Part shown: positions 33,935 to 40,204 of the stretch, in pieces
Position numbering within the stretch: position 1 is the stretch's first letter
Layout: the number at the start of each line of letters is the position of its first letter
Assembly (NCBI RefSeq): GCF_001039355.2
Contig: NW_019773844.1
Coordinates: forward strand, 1 to 40,204
Reading direction: 5' to 3'
Source: Lingula anatina
Lineage: Eukaryota > Brachiopoda > Lingulata > Lingulida > Lingulidae
Length of the DNA stretch: 40,204 nt
Position numbers and translations under genes: made by a program
The notes under the pieces: generated by a model
Seen by the model: the letters and a program-made list of their open reading frames with translations, nothing else
Databases searched by the model: none
Told to the model about the DNA's origin: nothing

Positions 33935-34322
33935 TTCAAATTTTATGACACTGGTTTTTTGAGTCTTCATTTTACCTCAGTATAATCAAATTATCAATAA
34001 CTTGCAAACCCTTCAAGCCTGATCTGCCCCTTCAGAAGTTAAAATTATATTATTTACTGATATATACCGACGCAGAAACACCTAAAACTTTTTTTGGCCT
34101 TATATTACCATCTAGATTGACCTAGTCATGGATTTCATTCGAACATGTATTTTGAAGATAAAATGTATCCGACGTTAATATATGTATGCCCACAGAGAAT
34201 ACCTCATTCTTAGTACCTTTGACCTCTTGCTTCGACATGCCTGCCACGCAATATCCCTGAGCGCCATAGCACGTCAATATCGCCAAAATTGTTCCCGCCA
34301 GTAAACAAAACGTGGAGTTCAT
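31721..34322 (-). CDS. Beta-microseminoprotein (PSP94)-like secreted protein, gene A
   Basis: Three exons on the minus strand: 34217-34322, 33117-33249, 31721-31862. Splice sites are AAAG|GTACTA, TTTTCCAG|AA, GCGG|GTAAGC and CTCCTAG|C, with phases 1 and 2, giving 126 residues. Exon 1 encodes a signal peptide (MNSTFCLLAGTILAILTCYG) and YC. Exon 2 has VTYCEHKG and DDCFRCTCSQRYMSCCG. Exon 3 has AAGCK, DGCK and ETKDCFSGE. The mature part has ten cysteines in the MSMB order (C, C, CxxCxC, CC, C, C, C). Family proteins are small, disulfide-rich and secreted, abundant in vertebrate seminal fluid; the role in invertebrates is not known to me. There is one N-glycosylation site (NTT). Intron 2 holds a hAT-like element and intron 1 a large palindrome. 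The upstream in-frame codons before MNST have no ATG. No clear TATA box. Confidence 0.88.
32375..32648. mobile_element. Non-autonomous hAT-like element in intron 2 of MSMB-like gene A
   Basis: A 274-base unit from CAGGCGGATTTGGAGGGGG to CCTGGGTCAGCCCCTG. The reverse complement of the right end is CAGGGGCTGACCCAGG followed by TTTGAAGGGGGG, a common form of hAT-derived termini. The ends are only partly matched. The flanking hexamer CTTATA is present directly on both sides, a 6-bp target duplication. Short open frames on both strands across it are not genes. Confidence 0.72.
33447..33766. repeat. Large near-perfect inverted repeat in intron 1 of MSMB-like gene A
   Basis: The left arm, about 33447-33558 (GATCAGGCCTACCCAACTAC ... 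ACGCATTTCACAGTATC), is matched in reverse by about 33657-33766 (GATAGTGTGAAATGCGTACT ... GTAGTTGGGTAGGCCTG). The arms are about 110 bases with only a handful of mismatches around a loop of about 98 bases. Outside, 33378-33405 and 33838-33860 also look inverse to each other (AGAGAAGTGAGTTTCCAGTG versus TGAGAAGTGAGTCTTCAGTA), so the palindrome may be nested in a larger fold-back element. Transcribed as intron RNA it would form a long hairpin. No coding role. Confidence 0.88.
33902..33933 (+). repeat. (GT)n microsatellite
   Basis: A pure GT run in intron 1 of MSMB-like gene A, just beyond the palindrome. Confidence 0.95.
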
Positions 34323-34500
34323 GTTGACTTTCGCTGCGCAGTTAATCAAGCAGTAAGAAAAGAATTGAAGTCGTTCCGTCGAGACGTCTGTGGTTCACTG
34401 TCACGTGGTGTTATGTATGGCACGATGGTGCTTTGATGTACGCCACAGGTGCTTTGTCCGTCACGATTATCTGCTTGTTTACACCTGTGTTTTCTCAAGG

Positions 34501-34503
<3 letters not shown>

Positions 34504-34531
<28 letters not shown>
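34504..34531 (+). repeat. (GA)n microsatellite
   Basis: A GA run followed by AAGGAGGGGG in the 380-base interval between MSMB-like genes A and B, upstream of gene A's ATG. Confidence 0.92.
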
Positions 34532-34534
<3 letters not shown>

Positions 34535-34619
34535 AGGGGGTAGTTTTGTTTTCCAAGCAAAATGTATGATATTGTAATAAGATAGACACAGGTTTCACGT
34601 TATAAAGTATAAAAGTAAC

Positions 34620-34625
34620 TTTATT
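34620..34625 (-). terminator. Polyadenylation signal of MSMB-like gene B
   Basis: AATAAA on the minus strand about 80 bases after the TAG stop of gene B. Confidence 0.6.
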
Positions 34626-34703
34626 TCCAGAATACGTTCATGTGACTATAAAGAGAATAATAAGTAATCTACTAAAGTCTTTTCTTTTACAAATGCTCCA
34701 TTT

Positions 34704-35835
34704 CTAAGGATTCAAAACTTCAACGTGAATCGGTTTGGTAAAATCGACAGGGTCTCCTGTTTCGCAGTCCAAGTAATCGCCAGCTGACCCCTTTTTAACG
34801 TGGTAATAGTCACAGTTGAGATAGATAGTCGTGCAACCTGCAGGGGCGTCCGGGGCGGGCCGGCCCCAGCCCCTAGACCCTGGCTCACTGTACCCAAACC
34901 TTAAAAATAAAGTGCGACGCTAAGAATAACGCGTGTTTTCAGTCTCATTGTACACGTATAGTATATTGCCCTTGTACTTCAATGCTCAAGACAAATGGCT
35001 CTTCGTTGTTAAGAGCATATGCCTACTCGCCATAAAAATGAGGCAAACAGATGGATTTTAGAAAAAATTTCCTTTAGCCTACAATCTAAAAAAAAAAACA
35101 AGTGGAAGAAAACTCTGTTTTCAACTTGCAGTTCTCTATGACTACTAAATTTTGACCCATTATTGCCCTCTTCTGGGACTTACCCACAGCAGCCTTGGGT
35201 ATAACTTGCAAAGTTTTCCCCGCACTCGCACTTCTTACAGTCTTGTGTGTACCAGACGCTGTTTCGGCGCATTAACATCCCATTCTCTCTGCAGAAAGTT
35301 TCAGGGAGACCATTGCGTCCTATAGACAAAAATGGTACAGAAATCTCCAGTTGAAAAAAAAAAACGTTTCAATTTTCAGTGGAAAAAGTTCAGATAATAG
35401 AATGTCCTAAAAAGTCGCGAAACAAAAAAGTGAGAAAATACTTCAAATAGTACGAATATTTATGTTATTGTGCCCTCACTTTTTTAACGGTTTAACAGTT
35501 AACACACGAATTGAATTGTTCTGGGCTGCAAGGTTGAACCGAACCGTTAATTACGACTTGAGGAGGGCTATTTGTCTTAAAGTGGTTTCCCTAATATTAA
35601 AAGGCAGGTACAATGTTCTGCGTTGTTTTTCCCCATAATTTTCGTGCTTTTCAAAAGAGGAAAAAACGGTTCCATTCGCTTCCATTTTGAGAAATATAAA
35701 AAAATTCTTACTATTGTTGATATCTCCGGGTGAGGTAGCCTCGCACATGTAACCGGGGAAATATCTCCTACGACCATGCACAACACAACAGAGGGCAGAG
35801 AAAAGGAAAATAAAACTGACCGACTTAACAGACAT
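34704..35835 (-). CDS. Beta-microseminoprotein (PSP94)-like secreted protein, gene B
   Basis: Three exons on the minus strand: 35712-35835, 35184-35319, 34704-34899. Junctions are AATA|GTAAGA, TCTATAG|GA, TGTGG|GTAAGT and TTTTAAG|G, with phases 1 and 2 as in genes A and C. The protein is 151 residues. The signal peptide is MSVKSVSFIFLFSALCCVVHG. The mature part carries GYMC, ETFCRENG, DCKKCECGENF, QGCCG, AGCTTIYLNC and DCETGDP: ten cysteines in MSMB order. It is longer than genes A and C because of a Gly/Arg/Pro-rich stretch (GSRGWGRPAPDAP) before cysteine 8 and a longer tail after cysteine 10. A TATA box lies 60 bases upstream and AATAAA 80 bases downstream, making this the most compact gene of the cluster. 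Function unknown in invertebrates. Confidence 0.88.
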
Positions 35836-35894
35836 CTTGGTGTGGATCAGTCGTTGGCTGCAAGAACTGCACGGGCGGGTTTTCTGAACAGCAC

Positions 35895-35901
35895 CTATAT
35901 A
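35895..35901 (-). promoter_or_regulatory. TATA box of MSMB-like gene B
   Basis: TATATAG on the minus strand, 60 bases upstream of the ATG at 35835, which places transcription start about 30 bases before the ATG. Confidence 0.6.
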
Positions 35902-36345
35902 CGCCAGAATGGCGGGTCAACCGGACGAAATTAAACACGATCTACCATAATTACCGTTACAGCTTATTGCCGTTCCACAGTTTACAAAACGGAAATTACA
36001 AAAGTTGTCTGACCTGTTGAGTAGTCATGCCCTAAATTAAAGGGATAACAACTCAGCTCATATAAATATAATATATCCTATTTTACCACAAAAACGGCAG
36101 TTATAGTTTTATTCTGAAATCTGTGCTTGTCATCGGACATCGGATGGCTATTCTCTGTAACAAAAAACAATCTTTTCAGAAAATAAAACAAGGACTAACT
36201 TTGAATGTAGAACTGGATTCATTAACCATTGGTGGGAAAGTTGTCGTTTACCACAGATAATTTCATTTTTTGGCCAAAATGAAGATGTTATCCTTTTAAT
36301 ATCTCACTGATTATTTCCAGTGAACTTACTTTTGTGGAAATTGTT

Positions 36346-36348
<3 letters not shown>

Positions 36349-36434
<86 letters not shown>
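36349..36434. repeat. (TA)n microsatellite
   Basis: About 86 bases of TA dinucleotide between MSMB-like genes B and C. It is long enough to be unstable and cruciform-prone. Confidence 0.95.
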
Positions 36435-36436
<2 letters not shown>

Positions 36437-36855
36437 AATATTTTTTGAATATATAAGGAGGAAGATAAATTACAAGAAAGATATAATACCTAGATGTTTT
36501 ATTCGATACAATGTACTATTTTAAACATCATTCTGTGTCGAATATTAAATCAAAAATGAATAATGAATTCGAATTGCCTGAATTTTAATGACACTATGAA
36601 AATATGAAAAATAAGTCAATGACTTTTCACTGTGCATACCTCATTAAGTCCTGAAATAGTGCAAAGTAGCCCAAAAAGGCCATTTTCATCCAATACAGTT
36701 CAGCTTAGCATATTAAAACCCTTTAAATCATCATCCAGTGAATAGTAATTAGGAATCCTAACTGTGTACCTACTACTAACTTGAAGTACGCTTGCGCTTT
36801 GCTAAGGATGTCACCAGCAGTACAGGGAGACTCCAGGAGTAGCTTCCTTTTTTAC

Positions 36856-36871
36856 GGGGGGGGGGGGGGGG
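36856..36871 (+). repeat. Poly-G run
   Basis: Sixteen consecutive G residues. The length is a likely site of assembly or sequencing error. Confidence 0.9.
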
Positions 36872-37231
36872 TTACAAGAACCGAACCAGTGTTGAGGTTT
36901 GCCAATCAAAGTAATCAAAAAATTATAATCTCTGTAACGCTTCAATGCTCCAATGAAAATTCAGTTCTCATTTGTTTTAAGGAGAATAAAAACAAATAAC
37001 AAAATTAATATTCCGTGACATATAATTTTCCGGGTAAGGAAAAACAAAGTAATTATTCTATGACGTAATTTTTTGTGTTAAATGTTGTTTACCAAGAGTC
37101 ATTTAGTATAAACAGAAATGCACCCCTTGTTTGATTAATTGCTCCAGTAAATCAACAACTGCGATCGCACGTGTACTCTCTGGAAAACCAGTCTTGCTCT
37201 CAAGTGCAGACCTACTCAGGCATTGTTAGAG

Positions 37232-38259
37232 CTAGAAATGTCGATATTTCGTCACTAAAAGACGCCCAGTATAACAATCCTTGCTTTCGTCTTTAGTTTT
37301 CACCACGTTGTAGTCACAGTTTGGGGCCGGCACCACTTTACATTCAGCAGGCACATTGCGTGGGAGCGGACCCCGCGTGCTGGAAGATAATAAATAGATA
37401 CACTTAAAATGTATTCGAATCTTTTCGTACTCCCTCATATAAACATATACGTATGCAACATCTGTACATGTGCTGACATGACATCTATTAATTAACAAGA
37501 GCATACGCATCCATGCGCACGCTACAACCCACTCGCACTCGCTCAACCGCGCTCGCATGTTACTGCAGACATTCACACGGACATAATGCAAAAACGTGGG
37601 TGCCTCCACAAGCGCAGGCGGATTAGTGCGTGCATGATATTTAAAAGAAAATTAACCCACCTACAACAGTACAACCCGTTTCTCTTGCACGTGCACATGG
37701 CGCACGCGTCGTGCTTCAGTCGTTTGGTTTCTCCGAGAAGGAACAGCGTCCTTGGTAACCTGCACGTGACTGAAAGGAACGTAGAAAAATAAAGGATGAT
37801 AACTAAGGAATATCTCGGATTGAAATGCCAGTGCGTTGGGAAAAACGCGTTAATTTTTTGGCTAAAATTGTACTTATTTTGCTTTTTTCTTAAAATATTT
37901 CACATAAACGAAGTTTCGACACTGACATATCGGAGCAGATAAGAATATCAATGCTGTAACATGCAACAAGTTAAACAATTTGACATAGTTGAGGATGTAA
38001 TGTTTATCTCACAGTATTTTAAACATTTTTAAAATACTGCACATATACGAATAGAGAAAACGTAACTGCTCTCAATACATCAGCTGTTTTAACTTTTGGA
38101 AAGTTGAGAAGCAGATATATGTTCATGGCGAACCTAAACAGACGTACCTGCGATCTTTCCTAGAGTGTTCCGGTTTTGTAACAAGAAGCAAAAACCATGA
38201 GTCCGTGAAAAGATACACAGAAAGATAGCCGCCCAGATGATAATGGTTAACTTTTGCAT
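37232..38259 (-). CDS. Beta-microseminoprotein (PSP94)-like secreted protein, gene C
   Basis: Three exons on the minus strand: 38148-38259, 37661-37769, 37232-37379. Junctions are GCAG|GTACGT, CCTTTCAG|TC, TGTAG|GTGGGT and ATCTTCCAG|C, with phases 1 and 2. The protein is 122 residues. The signal peptide is MQKLTIIIWAAIFLCIFSRT plus HG, followed by FC. Exon 2 gives VTCRLPR, DACAMCTCKRNGLYCC. Exon 3 gives PAECKVVPAPNCDYNVVKTK and SKDCYTGRL. The NCDYNVVKTKDESKDC segment is strikingly close to the last third of vertebrate MSMB (xDCKYIVVEKKDPKKTC). All ten cysteines are present. Exons 1 and 2 are short and easy to miss in open-frame searches. No TATA box lies close to the ATG. Confidence 0.88.
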
Positions 38260-39280
38260 CGCTCTAAATGAATTTTGTTATTGAACGAAGTTTTGTCTGG
38301 AATGAACTCGTCCCAACAGATATTTCAGCGGATCGCAAGTTACCCGACTCTTTAAACCAGATCTTGGTCTGTTTCGATTTTATTCAAAACAAAATAAACA
38401 TAAACACCACGAGAAAAGCAAATCTGTCAATTAATGTACAAATCACCTGTTGTTCAATTTAATTTATTCCAACCTCTAGTGCCCCAACCTAGGCTAGGAC
38501 TCGCATCTTATATAAAAAATGACGCCAAATGGCCATTACTCCTAGCGTTAATAACGGTTACATTTGAAATATCAAACAATGGCCACGCGCGCCAGTTTGT
38601 GCCAAACGCAGACATCAAAGCCACTTTCACTGCCAAGCAGTTTACTGTTAATGCGTCATTCTCTCCAAAAACAAAGAAAAAACATAAATTTGAAATCTTA
38701 CGTAAAATATCAATCTAATAAATCAAGACAAGCAACTCCCAGATATACGAACTTGGGATTGATTCCCCTTCAAGCGCACGTTTAAGTGGAAGGAGACGAT
38801 GACTGGAGCGGACCACACGCACATTACGTACTGTTCATATGGATTGCATTGGTCAGTCATGGCTTGTATCCCCCCCATAAAACAATTCAGGTGTAACTCA
38901 ATCTTGCAACACCGGCGTGACAGGAATAGCAGTCCACTAGGAGCCGAAGTCCGTTCCCATTTATTTTGTACAGGTGACATCCGCCCCACATGCTAACCCC
39001 AATCCTCAAACTAATCTGTAGTAATAATGGGGAAGGGGGCAGATGTCCATTCTTAGGACCACCATTCCTGTCACACTTATTCTTCACGCAACTTCGTACT
39101 TCACTACACGATCATGAATCACCAGCTGGGATTTATTTCTAACTTCACTATCTGAAAACATTTAAGCTACGCGAGCCCAAAAGTATTTGTCAAGTTAGTT
39201 ACCAATAGAAGTGCGATTTTGGAATACTCATTTGAACTGTATACTTAAAAAATAAGCAAAAAAAGAAGGTAAAAGAAGAT
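38260..39280. other. Spacer upstream of MSMB-like gene C
   Basis: No exon or fourth cluster member was recognised. Overlapping short frames on both strands between 38430 and 39090 have no domain signature and no shared splice pattern with the cluster. Confidence 0.5.
38508..38514 (-). promoter_or_regulatory. Possible TATA box of MSMB-like gene C
   Basis: TATATAA on the minus strand about 250 bases upstream of the ATG. This would require a leader of roughly 220 bases or a leader intron, so the assignment is weak. Confidence 0.25.
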
Positions 39281-39283
39281 GCA

Positions 39284-39289
39284 TTTATT
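39284..39289 (-). terminator. Candidate polyadenylation signal for the minus-strand gene at 39.8 kb
   Basis: AATAAA on the minus strand about 535 bases after the stop codon of the proposed exon at 39824-39928. Confidence 0.3.
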
Positions 39290-39823
39290 GACACTCCGGT
39301 TTGGTTCAGACTTCTCTGAACAAGATCTTTCATACAACACGGCAAATATAAGACATTTCTCGTAGAACTATTAATGTGGTTTTAACAGGTACATCACTTC
39401 ACTCCTAACAATCATTCTAAAAATCAATGCGTCTAGAAAAAGAACATTTTTAATTTGTTTTGGCCCATTGTTGTCCATGAGAAAGACCTCCGTACCAGTT
39501 TGAAAATAAATATCACTACACATTAAGTAAATGCAGAGGATTATCCGACAAGAGTTGTTTTAAAACCAGCCAAATTCTGATCCAACTTGCATTTCCTTTT
39601 ATAAAACTTAATACCTGATGCCGTCCAGTCAGTAATTACATTATGTACACATGCCATATTCCAAGGCTCAAATTCAAGCCAGTATCTCTGTTGATTTTAT
39701 TTCTAGCATCCAAATGATCTGTGTCTGACCAGTCCCAAAGAAAGGCTTTACCATGTCTCGGTTGTTTTGAAATTTGTAAAGCATATTTTCACCCCTAAAT
39801 TATTTTGCCTAAGTTCACTGACG

Positions 39824-39928
39824 TTACTTCCCCTTTTTCCAGAAAATTTGCTGTGTGTACAGGGTGTGAAACTTGAAACGCTTGTAGTAAAAGGCTACAG
39901 GTGTCATCAGGAATAGGACTACCCCAGC
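39824..39928 (-). CDS. Possible last coding exon of an unidentified membrane protein
   Basis: On the minus strand a TTTTCTATTTAG acceptor is followed in phase 0 by 34 codons and TAA. The peptide starts with a hydrophobic segment (AGVVLFLMTPVAFYY) and then has a basic tail ending WKKGK, which fits a dilysine ER-retrieval signal. This would be the end of a last transmembrane helix and cytosolic tail. I do not recognise the family. A second frame is also open across the interval, so the call rests on the acceptor, the amphipathic pattern and the dilysine end. The rest of the gene would lie beyond the window. Confidence 0.33.
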   Translation of the reverse strand, partial: AGVVLFLMTPVAFYYKRFKFHTLYTQQIFWKKGK

Positions 39929-40000
39929 CTAAATAGAAAAGAAATACAAGGTTTGATTACAATATTGCATGTTCAAAGATACATAAAAAGCATGAAAAAA

Positions 40001-40100
40001 TGTTAGTACCAGTATTTCTTAAACAAAATCCACCTCTAAAAAAAAAATTATGTTAGTACCAGTATTTCTTAAACAAAATCCACCTCTAAAAAAAAACTTA
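40001..40100 (+). repeat. Tandem duplication of a 50-bp unit
   Basis: TGTTAGTACCAGTATTTCTT followed by AAACAAAATCCACCTCTAAA and a poly-A stretch occurs twice, at 40001 and 40051, almost identically. Confidence 0.95.
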
Positions 40101-40159
40101 AGCAGTTTTCATTTAACGTGTAAAACAGAGCATCCACAGAAGGTTTTCATTTAATTTGT

Positions 40160-40187
40160 ATAATAATAATAATAATAATAATAATAA
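40160..40187 (+). repeat. (TAA)n microsatellite
   Basis: About nine TAA units followed by GATTCTTATATGGCGCC at the window end. This resembles the tail of a dispersed repeat that continues outside. Confidence 0.9.
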
Positions 40188-40204
40188 GATTCTTATATGG
40201 CGCC

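Larger units (their letters stand above)
35910..37225. other. Spacer between MSMB-like genes B and C
   Basis: No exon seen. It holds the long (TA)n run (36349-36434) and a 16-base G run (36856-36871). The short frames here are explained by these repeats or by AT-rich DNA. Confidence 0.55.

Noticed and set aside
1-40204. tRNA, rRNA, CRISPR arrays, viral or bacterial genes
   Set aside because: Looked for tRNA box B (GGTTCGAATCC-like) motifs, spaced direct repeats and recognisable viral or bacterial proteins by eye; none was convincing. The short repeats present are microsatellites or inverted-repeat elements.

Overview
The window is nuclear DNA from an invertebrate animal. It shows AT-rich non-coding DNA, GT-AG introns, TATA promoters, AATAAA signals, many microsatellites and short inverted-repeat transposons. 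Secreted glycine-rich proteins with a signal peptide, a basic N-terminal module and a Gly/Tyr-rich tail resemble shell-matrix proteins, and the RGK GTPase resembles insect-type RGK more than vertebrate types. My best guess is a lophotrochozoan such as a mollusc or brachiopod, but the species cannot be fixed from the sequence.

Layout. (1) 1-14,913: three 3' coding exons of an RGK-family GTPase (Rad/Gem/Rem type) on the + strand at 8830-8924, 13698-13887 and 14639-14913. The P-loop exon is not visible and probably lies before the window. The introns and upstream DNA hold repeats only. (2) 18.7-28.7 kb: a divergent pair of related secreted glycine-rich protein genes, one on the minus strand (19504-20202) and one on the plus strand (26529-27389). 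Each appears to have one coding exon and an intron in its 3' UTR. The 5' half of the plus-strand gene occurs a second time just before a 41-base N gap (25852-26400), most likely an assembly or haplotype duplicate. (3) 28.7-31.7 kb: non-coding, with a short hAT-like element and a dispersed repeat. (4) 31.7-38.3 kb: three tandem minus-strand genes for small secreted ten-cysteine proteins of the beta-microseminoprotein (MSMB/PSP94) family. I rebuilt each as three exons with identical intron phases (1, then 2). The first gene's introns carry a large palindrome and a short hAT-like element. (5) 38.3-40.2 kb: non-coding DNA and a possible last exon of an unidentified membrane protein on the minus strand.

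The genes do not form an operon or an obvious pathway. Both secreted families look like local tandem or inverted duplications, and the RGK GTPase is an unrelated intracellular signalling gene. Exon structures are my manual reconstructions from splice signals and reading frame; no transcript or database evidence was available.
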